Origin: Prado023 sp963700475
GTDB lineage: Bacteria; Actinomycetota; Actinomycetes; S36-B12; CAIYMF01
Length of the DNA: 64,000 nt
Direction of reading: 5' to 3'
Assembly (NCBI GenBank): GCA_963700475.1
Contig: CAVOXR010000010.1
Span: 167,332-231,331, forward strand
Position 1 is the first letter of the stretch. Each line of letters opens with the position of its first letter. The notes below the pieces were generated by a model. It worked only from the letters and a program-made list of their open reading frames with translations, ran no database searches and was not told the origin of the DNA. Both the position numbers and the translations under genes were made by a program. This document shows positions 51,510-61,827 of the stretch, piece after piece.

Positions 51510-53358
51510 CTACTCGACCGTGACGGACTTCGCCAGGTTGCGCGGCTGGTCGACGTCGTGCCCCTTGGCCGTGGCCAGCTCGCAGGCGAACACCTGCAGC
51601 GGGACGGTGGAGACCAACGGCTGCATCAACGTGGGGCAGGCGGGGATCCGGATGATGTGGTCGGCGTAGGGCGTGACCACGTCGTCGCCCTCCTCGGCGA
51701 TCACGATGGTGACCGCGCCGCGGGCGCGGACCTCCTGGATGTTGGAGATGATCTTCTCGTGGAGGACGCCGCGCCCCTGCGGTGACGGCACCACGACGAT
51801 CACCGGGACGCCGTCCTCGATGAGGGCGATCGGACCGTGCTTGAGCTCCCCAGCGGCGAACCCCTCGGCGTGCATGTAGGCAAGCTCCTTGAGCTTCAGC
51901 GCGCCCTCGAGGGCCACGGGGTATCCCACATGCCTGCCGATGAACAGCACCGAGCTCGCGCCGGCGAACTGCTGGGCCAGGGCGCGCACCCCCTCGACCG
52001 TGTCCAGCACGAGGTCGACCTTCTGCGGCATCGTCGCCAGCTGACTCACGATCGCGGCGACCTCGTCGCCGAACTTGTTCCCGCGCACCTGGGCCAGGTA
52101 GAGCGCCACGAGGTAGACGGCCACGATCTGCGTCAGGAACGCCTTGGTGGAGGCGACGGCGATCTCCGGACCTGCCTGCGTGTAGAGGACGGCGTCGGAC
52201 TCCCGCGGGATCGTCGAGCCGTTGGTGTTGCAGATCGCCAGCACCCGGGCGCCCTGCTCGCGGGCGTGCCGCACGGCCATGAGGGTGTCCATGGTCTCCC
52301 CGGACTGGCTGATGGCGATCACCAGGATCCGCCGGGTCAGGATCGGGTCGCGATAGCGGAACTCACTGGCCAGCTCGACCTCCGTCGGGATCCGGCACCA
52401 GTGCTCGATGGCGTACTTGGCCACGAGCCCCGCGTGGTAGGCCGTCCCGCACGCGACGATGACGATCTTGTCGATCTCGCGCAGCTCGGCCACGGGCAGC
52501 CGGATCTCGTCGAGGCGCAGGAGCCCGTCGGGGGCGATCCGGCCCAGCAGGGTGTCGGCGACGGCCTTGGGCTGCTCGGCGATCTCCTTGAGCATGAACA
52601 GGTCGTAGCCGCCCTTCTCCGCGGCCGCCGCGTCCCAGGTGACGGTGAACGGGGTGACGTCCACGGGCTGGCCGGCGAAGTCGGTGACGATCACGTCGTC
52701 GGCGCGCAGGTCGACGACCTGGTCCTGTCCGAGCTCGATGGCGTCACGGGTGAACTCGATGAACGCCGAGACGTCGGAGGCAAGGAAGTTCTCCCCCTCG
52801 CCGATCCCGACGACCAGGGGGGAGTTGCGCCGGGCGGCCACGAGTCGCCCGGGCTCGTCGGCGCTGACCGCGACCAGCGTGAACGCCCCCGACAGCCGCT
52901 GGCAGGCCGCGCGCATGGCATCGGCGAGGTCCCCGGTGTCGGCGAGCGTGGACTCCAGCAGGTGCGCCACGACCTCGGTGTCGGTCTCCGAGGTCATGAC
53001 GACCCCGCGCTCGACGAGCTCCTTGGTGAGCTCGGCGAAGTTCTCGATGATCCCGTTGTGGATGACGGCCACGCGGCCCCCGCGACGAGACGTGCGGGTG
53101 GGCGTTGATGTCGGTCGGCCCGCCGTGGGTGGCCCATCGGGTGTGCCCGATCCCCGTCGTGGAGGGCGCCATCGGGTCGGCGGCCAGCAGCGACCGCAGG
53201 TTCTCCAGCTTGCCCGCCTTCTTGCGCACATCGAGGGCACCATCGGCCACGACGGCCACCCCGGCGGAGTCGTACCCGCGGTACTCCAGGCGCTTGAGGC
53301 CCGCCACCACGACGTCCACGGCCTGCCGATGACCCGCATACCCCACGATTCCGCACAT
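51510..53358 (-). CDS. glmS: Glutamine-fructose-6-phosphate aminotransferase, frameshifted in this sequence
   Basis: This enzyme makes glucosamine-6-phosphate, the entry to UDP-GlcNAc and peptidoglycan. ATG 53358 opens the glutaminase domain (MCGIVGYAGHRQ, Cys2; YRGYDSAG; GHTRWATHGGPTDINAHPH). The frame then shifts: HNGIIENFAEL and the rest, including ISQSGETMDTL and the C-terminal KSVTVE, continue in another frame. Removing one G from the run of five (plus-strand CCCCC 53077-53081) restores GRVAVIHNG. The rest of the gene is intact and full length (about 615 residues). Since glmS is usually essential, a consensus error is more likely than a true null. Confidence 0.9.
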
Positions 53359-53405
53359 GGGCCCAAGGGTAGTCGGCGCTCGACGGCGGCCGGTCCGGGC
53401 GCGCC

Positions 53406-54767
53406 TTAGGGCAGGGGGATCTCCCGGGCCACGGCCCCCGCCAGCTCCTCGGCCACAGTGCGGGCCTCGGCGTCCGTGGGCGCCTCCACCATGACCCGGA
53501 CCAGCGGCTCGGTCCCGCTCGGGCGCAACAGGACCCGGCCGGTGTCCCCGAGCCGAGCCTGGGCCGCGGACACGGCGGCGGCAAGTCCGGGTGCCCTGCC
53601 GACGGCCGCGCGGTCCACGTCGCGGACGTTGATCAGCACCTGGGGCAGCTTCGTCATCACGGAGGCCAGTTCCGACAGGGGCGTGCGCGTGTCGGCCATC
53701 CGCGCCAGCAGGTGCAGGGCGGTGAGCGTCCCGTCGCCGGTGGTGCCGTAGTCCAGCAGCACGACGTGCCCGCTCTGCTCGCCGCCGAGCGTGTAGTTGT
53801 GCGCGCGCATGGCCTCGAGCACGTACCGGTCACCCACGCCGGTCTCGACCATGGTGATCCCGGCGTCGCGCATCGCCAGCTTGAACCCCAGGTTGCTCAT
53901 CACCGTGGCCACGACTGTGTCCTGGGCGAGCTTGCCCTGGTCGCGCATGGCCAGGGCGAGGATCGCCATGATCTCGTCGCCGTCGACGACGTTGCCCTCG
54001 GCGTCGACCGCCAGGCAGCGGTCCGCGTCCCCGTCATGGGCGATGCCGACGTCGTAGCCGTGCTCGACGACCGCCTCGCGCAGATCGGCCATGTGCGTGG
54101 ACCCGCAGCCCTCGTTGATGTTGTAGCCATCGGGGCTGGAGTGGATCGCCAGGACCTCGGCACCCATGCGGCGCAGCGCGCGCGGTGAGGCGCCCGCGGC
54201 CGCACCGTTGCCGGTGTCGACCACCACCCGCAGGCCGTTCAGCCGGTTGGGGGTGCACGAGAGCAGGTGCTCGACGTAGTCGCCGAGGGCGTCGTCGTAG
54301 TTCACGACCCGCCCGACGTCGGCACCGATGGGGCGCTGCCACCCCTCCGTGAGCCGGGCCTCGATCTGCTCCTCGACCTCGTCGGCGAGCTTGTGCCCGC
54401 CGCGGGCGAAGAACTTGATCCCGTTGTCGGGCATCGGGTTGTGCGACGCGGAGATCATCACGCCCAGGTCCACCCCGAGCTCGGCTGTGAGGTGGGCCAC
54501 GGCGGGCGTGGGCAGGACACCCAGGACGAGGACGTCGAGTCCCGCACTGGCCAGGCCCGCGACCGTGGCGGCCTCGAGGAACTCACCACTGGCGCGCGGA
54601 TCACGGCCCACGACGGCACGGGGACGGGCGCCGGGACGTCCCGCGTGGAGCTCGCCGAGGTCGCCGAGGACGTGTGCTGCCGCTGCGGCCAGGTCCAGCG
54701 CGAGGTCGGCCGTCAGGTCACGGTTGGCCAGTCCTCGCACCCCATCCGTGCCGAACAGCGTGCCCAC
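53406..54767 (-). CDS. glmM: Phosphoglucosamine mutase
   Basis: A 453-residue alpha-D-phosphohexomutase that turns glucosamine-6-phosphate into the 1-phosphate. It has FGTDGVRG, the phosphoserine motif MISASHNPM, metal-binding HDGDADRC and sugar-binding GGEQSGHV, plus the C-terminal RPSGTEPLVRVM. GTG 54767 follows AGGAGGT at five bases. It lies 47 bases before glmS, so the two steps of amino-sugar synthesis are in one operon, downstream of the rpsI terminator. Confidence 0.97.
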   Translation of the reverse strand: MGTLFGTDGVRGLANRDLTADLALDLAAAAAHVLGDLGELHAGRPGARPRAVVGRDPRASGEFLEAATVAGLASAGLDVLVLGVLPTPAVAHLTAELGVDLGVMISASHNPMPDNGIKFFARGGHKLADEVEEQIEARLTEGWQRPIGADVGRVVNYDDALGDYVEHLLSCTPNRLNGLRVVVDTGNGAAAGASPRALRRMGAEVLAIHSSPDGYNINEGCGSTHMADLREAVVEHGYDVGIAHDGDADRCLAVDAEGNVVDGDEIMAILALAMRDQGKLAQDTVVATVMSNLGFKLAMRDAGITMVETGVGDRYVLEAMRAHNYTLGGEQSGHVVLLDYGTTGDGTLTALHLLARMADTRTPLSELASVMTKLPQVLINVRDVDRAAVGRAPGLAAAVSAAQARLGDTGRVLLRPSGTEPLVRVMVEAPTDAEARTVAEELAGAVAREIPLP

Positions 54768-54834
54768 GTGGTACCTCCTGCGTCGAGTGCTCCTCGGTGA
54801 CTCTACCCGGCGGCCAACCCCCTGCCCGGACGCA

Positions 54835-54877
54835 CGAACGCCGCCACCCAACCTGACGGTTGGTGCGGCGGCGTTCG
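54835..54877 (-). terminator. Terminator of rplM-rpsI
   Basis: CGAACGCCGCC (54835-54845) pairs perfectly with GGCGGCGTTCG (54867-54877), and AACC (54850-54853) with GGTT (54858-54861) around TGAC. It begins 38 bases after the rpsI stop and separates the ribosomal pair from glmM. Confidence 0.9.
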
Positions 54878-54914
54878 GACACCCAGCAGGACGCGCGAGC
54901 GCGCCCTCCCTCGC

Positions 54915-55412
<498 letters not shown>

Positions 55413-55446
55413 GGGTTCCTTTCGTTTGACGGGGTCGCCGTGGCGC

Positions 55447-55890
55447 TTACTGCGCGACCTGGGAGATCGTGAACGGCACGGGCTTCTGGGCCGCGTGGGG
55501 GTGCTCGGAGCCGGCGTAGACCTTGAGCTTCGCGGACTGGGCGCGGCCGAGCTTGTTGTGCGGGAGCATGCCCTTGACGGCCTTCTCCACGGCGCGGCGC
55601 GGGTTGGTCTCCAGCAGGTCGGCGTACGAGGTGGCGCGCAGGCCACCCGGGAAGCCGGAGTGCCGGTAGTCCATCTTCTGCTCGCGCTTGGCGCCGGACA
55701 GGGCCACCTTCTCGGCGTTGATGATGATGACGAAGTCACCGGTGTCAACGTGCGGGGCGAAGGTCGGCTTGTGCTTGCCGCGAAGGAGGACGGCGGCGTG
55801 TGAGGCCAACCGGCCGAGGACGACGTCGGTCGCGTCGATGACGTGCCACTGGCGGGTGATCTCGCCAGCCTTGGGGCTGTACGTGCGCAT
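55447..55890 (-). CDS. rplM: 50S ribosomal protein L13
   Basis: A 147-residue L13 with WHVIDATDVVLGRLAS, RGKHKPTFAPHVDTGDFVIIINA and AVKGMLPHNKLGR. ATG 55890 gives the usual MRTYSPKAGEI opening. It heads the rplM-rpsI operon, from a promoter at about 56021-56049 with a leader of roughly 120 bases. Confidence 0.98.
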   Translation of the reverse strand: MRTYSPKAGEITRQWHVIDATDVVLGRLASHAAVLLRGKHKPTFAPHVDTGDFVIIINAEKVALSGAKREQKMDYRHSGFPGGLRATSYADLLETNPRRAVEKAVKGMLPHNKLGRAQSAKLKVYAGSEHPHAAQKPVPFTISQVAQ

Positions 55891-56292
55891 CAGAGCCTTC
55901 GTTCGTGTCCGTGTGATGGTCGAACGGCTCGGGCATCGGCGCTGGCCGCTGGCGCGACCCGTCGATCGCGCTCCGGGACCGTTCAACATGCGCAGGATGA
56001 ACCCGCGCAATGCTCCCTCTAGGGTACCGGGGCGAGGCGGGGGCGCCAAATCGCGCGGCTGTCCTGTCCTGGGGCAGCACCGCCGAACGGAGAGAGGTGG
56101 GTCAGATCAGGACAGTCTGCCGGAAGGGAGGAGCCGAAGTACGGCCTCGACGGAGGGCGCGCAGGGTGGGCGGGGCGGCGCTGGTGATCGAGACGAGCTT
56201 CCAAACGTGCTCGATGGACGAGTCGTCAGGAGCCCGGGCGGCGCATACATCCGGGCAGGGTCGGGCAGGGGTCCCGGGGGCACACTGGACCG
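55891..56292. promoter_or_regulatory. rplM leader and promoter region
   Basis: A 402-base gap between the divergent rplM and alkyltransferase-like genes. On the minus strand TTGGCG (56044-56049) and TACCCT (56021-56026) are exactly 17 bases apart, a good promoter for rplM-rpsI. The leader to 55890 is long for this window and could hold a ribosomal-protein autoregulatory fold, but no known motif is evident. CACACT at 56281-56286 is the probable -10 box of the plus-strand gene. The stretch 56050-56280 holds nothing else I can support. Confidence 0.6.
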
Positions 56293-56601
56293 GTGCTGCC
56301 CACGCCGTTCGCCGAGCGGGTGCTCGACCTGGTTGCGACGATCCCACCCGGTCGCGTGCTCACGTACGGCGACGTCGCCGAGCAGCTCGGATCCCGGGCG
56401 CCCCGCGCCGTGGGCACGACCCTGGCCCGCTTCGGTGGCGGGGTCCCGTGGTGGCGCGTGGTGCGCGCGGGCGGGTTCCTCGCGCCCGGCCACGAGGTCT
56501 CCGCGACCGAGCACCTGCTGGCCGAGGGGGTCGAGGTGCTAGCGACCGACCGCGGTCCCCGCGTGGACCTGGCGCGCCACCGCTGGACGTCCGACCGGTG
56601 A
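56293..56601 (+). CDS. Alkyltransferase-like protein (MGMT-fold, no active cysteine)
   Basis: A 102-residue protein with the MGMT DNA-binding domain: IPPGRVLTYGDVAEQLG and PRAVGTTLAR. Where MGMT has the catalytic PCHRV, this has VPWWRVV, so the acceptor Cys is replaced by Trp as in alkyltransferase-like (ATL) proteins. ATLs flag O6-alkylguanine for nucleotide excision repair, which would involve UvrD/PcrA. GTG 56293 is preceded by CACACT with a six-base spacer (leaderless). It converges on the ABC-F gene, ending 33 bases away. Confidence 0.87.
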   Translation: MLPTPFAERVLDLVATIPPGRVLTYGDVAEQLGSRAPRAVGTTLARFGGGVPWWRVVRAGGFLAPGHEVSATEHLLAEGVEVLATDRGPRVDLARHRWTSDR

Positions 56602-56633
56602 CAGGGGCCCGACTCCCGACTCGTGCCCCAACG

Positions 56634-58323
56634 TCAGCGCACCGCCCGGGCCTCGTCCCACACGGGGGCCTCGGTCTCGCGGACCCGACCGTCCGCGCCG
56701 AACACCAGGAACCGGTCGAAGCCACGCGTGAACCAGCGGTCGTGCGTGACCGCCAGGACGGTCCCGGTGAACGCCGCGAGCCCCTCCTCCAGGGCCTCGG
56801 CCGAGGCCATGTCGAGGTTGTCGGTCGGCTCGTCGAGCAACAGCATCGTCGCCCCGGACAGCTCGAGCAGCAGGACCTGGAAGCGCGCCTGCTGGCCGCC
56901 CGAGAGCACCTCGAAGGCCTGCTCGCCAGCGCGAGCCAGCTCGTAGCGGTCCAGGACCCGTGGCCGCCGCCTCGCGCCCGAGCCCGTCTCGATGCTCGTC
57001 GCCGCGGTGCAGGATCTCGAGCAGCGTGCGGCCCATCCACTCCGGATGCGCGTGGGTCTGGGCGAACCAGCCGGGTCGAACCCGCGCACCGAGACGCGCC
57101 CTCCCGGAGTGTGCGACCGGTTCGATCACCACGTCAGACACCGGCTCGTGCTCGAGGTCGGGCTCCGACCCTCCGGCGGCGAGCAGGCGAAGGAAGTGCG
57201 ACTTGCCCGAGCCGTTCGCCCCCAGCACCGCGACGCGGTCACCGAACCAGACCTCGAGGTCGAAGGGTGCGACGAGCTGCTCGCCCGACGGAGTGGATAG
57301 GGACAGCGCCTCGCACACCACAGCCCGCTTGCCGGTGCGACCCCCGCGCAGGCGCATCTTCACGGCCTGCTTGACCGGCTGCGCCTCGGGCGGGCCGGCC
57401 TCCTCGAACTTGGCCAGTCGGGTGCGGGCGGCCTGCAGCCGCGAGGCGAGCCCGTCGTTGTAGGCCGCCTTCGCCTTGTAGTACTGCACCAACGCCTTGA
57501 GCTTCGCGTGCTCCTCGTCCCAACGCCGGGTGAGCTCGTCGAGCCGGTCGAAACGGGCGGCCCGGGCCTCGTGGTAGTTCGTGAAGGAGCCCGGATGGGT
57601 CCACGCCGTGTTGCCGGCGCCGCCCAGCTCGATCGTCACGATGACGTCGGCCGCGTTGGCCAGGAGCTCGCGGTCGTGACTGATGAGCAGGACGGTCTTC
57701 GGCGTCTCCTGAAGCCTCCCCTCGAGCCAGAGCTTGCCGGGAACATCGAGGTAGTTGTCGGGCTCATCGAGCAGCAGGACATCATCTGGACCGCGGAACA
57801 GCGACTCGAGGACGATCCGCTTCTGCTCCCCACCCGACAGCGTTGCCAGCTCCCGGTACTGCGCCTGGGCGAAGGGGACGCCGAGCGCCGAGACGGCGAC
57901 AACGTCCCAGACGACCTCCTGGTCGTAACCGCCAGCCTCGGCCCACTCCGCGATCGCGTGCGCGTAGCGCATCTGCGTGGCCTCGTCGTCGGCGTCCATC
58001 ATGGCCAGCTCGGCCTCGTCAAGCTCCGCTGCGGCGGCAGCCAGAGCCGGTGGCGCCACGGCCAGGAGCAGGTCGCGCAGGGTCCCGTCGGCCATGTGAC
58101 CGACGAACTGGCGCATGACGCCCAAGGACCCCACCCGCGTGATGGCCCCGGACTGGGTCGGCTCGTCGCCGGCGATCATCCGCATGAGCGTCGACTTGCC
58201 CGACCCGTTGGCCCCGACAAGGGCGGTGACCTTGCCCTCGGCCACCTTGAACGACACCTCGTCGAGGAGCACGCGCCCGTCAGGCAGCGCGAACGTCACG
58301 CGCGAGATGTCGAGGTGGCCCAT
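56634..58323 (-). CDS. ABC-F family ATPase, frameshifted near 56960
   Basis: A duplicated ABC ATPase without membrane helices. The first domain has GANGSGKST, LSGGEQKR and LLLDEPDNYLDV; the second GANGSGKSHFL. The second domain's signature and Walker B (LSGGQQARFQVLLLEL, LLLDEPTDNLDM) and HDRWFTRG continue in a different frame. One extra base around 56961 explains the break (REAAA then RVLDRYELARAGEQAF). Both halves look intact, so a sequence error or recent mutation is likely. ABC-F proteins act on the ribosome in antibiotic protection or translation control; which role applies here is unclear. Confidence 0.85.
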
Positions 58324-58441
58324 CGGGACATCGTCGCGGGCGGGCCGGCGACATCCAAATCGTCAGATACCTGGCCCAGCCCCTCGCAACCAACCGAAAC
58401 CGTCCGCAGACCTGTGCCGGCGCTTGGCGTGACCATGCCCC

Positions 58442-59422
58442 TCAGCGGCCACGCCAGCGCCGGGCCCGCTCGGCCTGGGCGGCGAGGTCGGCGTCCGGCG
58501 GGTAGCCGACCTCCACGAGCGTGAGCGGGTGGGCGGGTGCGGTCTCGATGACCGGCACGCGCTGGGCGGCAGACAGGAGTTCGGCCGGGCGATCGACCGG
58601 CCAGCGGCCGTCCCCCACGGCGATGAACGCGCCGACGAGCGCCCGCACCATCGAGTGGCAGAACGCGTCGGCACGGACTGAGAACTCAACAGGGGAGGTC
58701 GCTCCGGCGCTGCGACCGACCCTTCGCCATCCGATGTCGTGGATGGTCCGCACGCTCGAAGCGCCCTCGCGGGCACGGCAGAACGCAGAGAAGTCGTGCT
58801 CCCCGACGAAGGGGGCCGCCGCAGCGTCCATAGCCTCGACATCCAACCCCCGGGGATGCCACAGCACGTGGCCCCGAGTACGCGGGTCCTGCCCGGCGGG
58901 ATCGTCGGCAACGAGGTAGGAGTAGCGCCGCCACGAGGCCGACCAGCGGGCCTCGAAGCCTGCAGGCGCGATACCAACCTGCCGAACGCGCAGGTCCGGG
59001 GGCAGCACGCCGTTCATCCGCCGGCGGACGACCAGCGAGGGGTCGGCAGCGACATCCGGCGAATCCACCGGTGCCATGGCGGCGCGGCCGCGCCCACCAG
59101 AGGACGCCCACCATGCTGCTGCGGGCACGTCGCTGTGGCAGACCTGCCCCACGGCGTGCACCCCGGCATCGGTGCGCCCGGCCACAGCGACCCGCACCGG
59201 GATGCCGTCCTCGACTCGCAGGACGGCTCGCAGGGCGGACTCGACCTCCGCCTGGACCGAGCGCAGGCCCGGCTGACGGGCCCACCCGCAGAACTGGGCA
59301 CCGTCATAGGCGATCTCGAGGCGCAGCCGGATGACCGACCCGATCGGGTCGGGAACAGCGACGAGCCCGCCGGGTCCGGATTGCTCCGGAGTCCCAGCGG
59401 GCTCGATGACGGGCGTGGTCAC
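58442..59422 (-). CDS. truA: tRNA pseudouridine synthase A
   Basis: A 326-residue enzyme that makes pseudouridine at positions 38-40 of tRNAs. The catalytic Asp is in AGRTDAGVHAVGQVCH, with LEIAYDGAQFCGWARQPG near the N-terminus and FCHSMVRALVGAFIAVG near the C-terminus. A Gly/Ala-rich insert follows the active site. It overlaps rplQ by four bases and continues the ribosomal operon. Confidence 0.96.
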   Translation of the reverse strand: MTTPVIEPAGTPEQSGPGGLVAVPDPIGSVIRLRLEIAYDGAQFCGWARQPGLRSVQAEVESALRAVLRVEDGIPVRVAVAGRTDAGVHAVGQVCHSDVPAAAWWASSGGRGRAAMAPVDSPDVAADPSLVVRRRMNGVLPPDLRVRQVGIAPAGFEARWSASWRRYSYLVADDPAGQDPRTRGHVLWHPRGLDVEAMDAAAAPFVGEHDFSAFCRAREGASSVRTIHDIGWRRVGRSAGATSPVEFSVRADAFCHSMVRALVGAFIAVGDGRWPVDRPAELLSAAQRVPVIETAPAHPLTLVEVGYPPDADLAAQAERARRWRGR

Positions 59423-60039
59423 GCCTTGGTGTCGTCCTCAGCAGCAACCTCAGGGGCCTCGGTGACCTCCGCGGCCTCAGCCTCAACGACTGCGACGGCC
59501 TCGACCTCCTCGACCACCTCGGTCTCGACAACCTCAGTCTCGGAACCGTCCGCGGTCTCGACCACGTCGGACTCGACAACCTCGACGACCTCGTCCACCA
59601 CCGGGGCGGCCGCAGCCGGGGCGGCGGACTCCTTGGCAGCACGCTTGGTCGCGGCCGTGGCCTCGGACACCGTGCGCTCAGCCAGGGGCTCGCACAGCTC
59701 GATCACGGCCATGGGGGCGTTGTCGCCCTTGCGCGGCCCGATCTTGGTGATGCGCGTGTAGCCGCCCGGGCGGGTCGCGTAGCGCGGCCCGATCTCCTCG
59801 AACAGCACGTGCACGACGGACTTGTCGCGGATGACGGTCATGACCTGACGACGCGCGTGCAGGTCACCGCGCTTCGCGAAGGTGATCATTCGCTCGGCCA
59901 GCGGCCGGACGCGCTTGGCACGCGCCTCGGTCGTGGTGATCGCTCCGTGCTCGAAGAGCGCGGTGGCCAGGTTGGCAAGCATGTGCCGCTCGTGGGCGGG
60001 GGTGCTGGCCAGACGGGGGCCCTTGCTGGGCGTGGGCAT
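59419..60039 (-). CDS. rplQ: 50S ribosomal protein L17 with long acidic C-terminal extension
   Basis: A 206-residue protein. The first 120 residues are ordinary L17 (MPTPSKGPRLASTPAHERHMLANLA and YTRITKIGPRKGDNAPMAVIEL). The remaining 86 residues are a Val/Glu/Ala-rich tail of degenerate VVE/TEVVE repeats. Many actinobacteria have a shorter acidic tail; this one is longer than the core needs and probably stays disordered outside the ribosome. It lies between rpoA and truA. Confidence 0.97.
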   Translation of the reverse strand: MPTPSKGPRLASTPAHERHMLANLATALFEHGAITTTEARAKRVRPLAERMITFAKRGDLHARRQVMTVIRDKSVVHVLFEEIGPRYATRPGGYTRITKIGPRKGDNAPMAVIELCEPLAERTVSEATAATKRAAKESAAPAAAAPVVDEVVEVVESDVVETADGSETEVVETEVVEEVEAVAVVEAEAAEVTEAPEVAAEDDTKA

Positions 60040-60088
60040 AGTTACTGACTCCTACTGTTCAACAGGTTCGTTCGAGGGCGGTGGCTGG

Positions 60089-61090
60089 CTAGAGCTGCTC
60101 GTCCTCGGCGAAGTCCCCGTCCTCTTCGTCGACGTAAGCCGGAACGAACCCGGCGGGGCTGTCCTTGAGTGCGAGACCCAGGGAGAGCAACTTGTCCTTG
60201 ACCTCTTCGATCGACTTGCTACCGAAGTTGCGGATGTCCATCAGGTCCGCCTCACTGCGACTGATGAGCTCACCCACGGTGTGGATGCCCTCACGCTTGA
60301 GGCAGTTGAAGCTGCGGACGGTCAGGTCCAGGGACTCGATCGGCGTCGAGAGCTGCTCGGCGACCAACTCGTCGGCCGGTGAGGGACCGATGTCGATCCC
60401 CTCGGCGTTGACGTTGAGCTCGTGGGCCAGGCCGAACAGCTCGACCAGCGTCTTGCCCGCAGAGGCAACCGCGTCCGCCGGCGTCATGCACGGCTTGGTC
60501 TCGACATCCAGGATCAGCTTGTCGAAGTCCGTGCGCTGCTCGACACGGGTCGCCTCGACCTTGTAGGTCACCTTGAGCACCGGCGAGTAGATCGAGTCGA
60601 CCGGGATCCGGCCGATCTCCTGGCCCGGCAGCTTGTTGGCCGCCGAGGTCACGTACCCGCGGCCGCGCTCCACGACGAGCTCGATCTCGAGCTTGCCCTT
60701 CGCGTTGACCGTGGCCAGGTGCAGGTCGGGGTTGTGGACCTCGACCCCGGCGGGCGGCGCGATGTCGGCAGCGGTGACGACGCCGGGGCCCTGCTTGCGC
60801 AGGTACATCACGACCGGCTCGTCATGCTCCGAGGAGACGACGAGCTCCTTGAGGTTGAGGATGATCTCGGTCACGTCCTCCTTGACACCCGGGATCGTGG
60901 TGAACTCGTGGAGGACGTCCTCGATCCGGATGCTGGTGACGGCCGCACCGGGGATGCTCGACAGGAGCGTCCGGCGCAGGGAGTTCCCCAGGGTGTAGCC
61001 GAAACCCGGCTCGAGGGGCTCCAGGACGAACCGCGAACGGTGGTCGCTGACACGCTCCTCGGTGAGGGTCGGACGCTGGGCAATAAGCAC
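60089..61090 (-). CDS. rpoA: RNA polymerase alpha subunit
   Basis: A 333-residue subunit. The N-terminal assembly domain (about 1-230) includes EPLEPGFGYTLGNSLRRTLLSSIPG. The C-terminal domain (about 250-315) with SIESLDLTVRSFNCLKREGI and DLMDIRNFGSKSIEEV binds DNA UP elements and activators such as WhiB proteins. The length is typical of actinobacteria. It sits in the order rpsD-rpoA-rplQ. Confidence 0.99.
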   Translation of the reverse strand: MLIAQRPTLTEERVSDHRSRFVLEPLEPGFGYTLGNSLRRTLLSSIPGAAVTSIRIEDVLHEFTTIPGVKEDVTEIILNLKELVVSSEHDEPVVMYLRKQGPGVVTAADIAPPAGVEVHNPDLHLATVNAKGKLEIELVVERGRGYVTSAANKLPGQEIGRIPVDSIYSPVLKVTYKVEATRVEQRTDFDKLILDVETKPCMTPADAVASAGKTLVELFGLAHELNVNAEGIDIGPSPADELVAEQLSTPIESLDLTVRSFNCLKREGIHTVGELISRSEADLMDIRNFGSKSIEEVKDKLLSLGLALKDSPAGFVPAYVDEEDGDFAEDEQL

Positions 61091-61182
61091 GGGTTACCGT
61101 TCCTTTCCGTGGCGACCACCATTTGACGCCACGTGCTGCAAGGCTGGGTCGGGCGGCGGCGGGGGCCACCACCCGACAGGGG

Positions 61183-61809
61183 TCACTTCGAGTAGAGCTC
61201 GACGATCAGCTGCTCCTGGACGGCGGTGTCGATGGCCCCACGCTCCGGAATCGCATGCACGAGGATGCGCATCTGGTTCGGGGAGACCTCGAGCCACGCC
61301 GGCACCGTGCGCTCGCCGGCCTCGGCGTGGGCGACCACGAACGGGGTCAGCTCGCGCGAGGACGGACGGACCTCGACGATGTCCGACGGGGACACCCGGT
61401 AGGAGGGGATGTCCACCTTCTTGCCGTTGACCATGATGTGGCCGTGGCCCACGAGCTGGCGGGCCATGTCGCGGCTCTTGGCGAAGCCGCCGCGGTACAC
61501 GACGTTGTCCAGGCGGGTCTCGAGGATCTTGAGCAGGTTCTCACCCGTCTTGCCCTGCTTGCGCTGGGCCTCCTCGTAGTAGCCACGGAACTGCTTCTCC
61601 AGGACCCCGTAGATGCGTGCGCACTTCTGCTTCTCACGCATCTGCAGCAGGTACTCGCTGTCCTTGGTCCGGCCGCGGCCGTGCTGGCCGGGCGGGAACG
61701 GGCGCAGCTCGATGGGGCACTTGGGCCCATCGCACTTGCTGCCCTTCAGGAACAGCTTGGTCTTCTCTCGGCGGCAGCGCTTGCAGTCTGCCCCTGTGTA
61801 TCGAGCCAT
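61183..61809 (-). CDS. rpsD: 30S ribosomal protein S4 (zinc-binding form)
   Basis: A 208-residue S4 with the cysteine set CKRC and KCDGPKC in its first 31 residues, the zinc-containing form that has a zinc-free paralogue (C-) in some actinobacteria. The S4 RNA-binding domain follows (LETRLDNVVYRGGFAKSRDMARQLVGHGHI). It nucleates 30S assembly. It is in the rpsM-rpsK-rpsD-rpoA operon. Confidence 0.98.
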   Translation of the reverse strand: MARYTGADCKRCRREKTKLFLKGSKCDGPKCPIELRPFPPGQHGRGRTKDSEYLLQMREKQKCARIYGVLEKQFRGYYEEAQRKQGKTGENLLKILETRLDNVVYRGGFAKSRDMARQLVGHGHIMVNGKKVDIPSYRVSPSDIVEVRPSSRELTPFVVAHAEAGERTVPAWLEVSPNQMRILVHAIPERGAIDTAVQEQLIVELYSK

Positions 61810-61827
61810 GATCTCAAATCCTTCGGG

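Noticed and set aside
51510..53366. Reading the continuous 618-residue frame as the true GlmS
   Set aside because: Its first 100 residues are Arg/Trp-rich nonsense, while the genuine MCGIVGYAG N-terminus lies in another frame.
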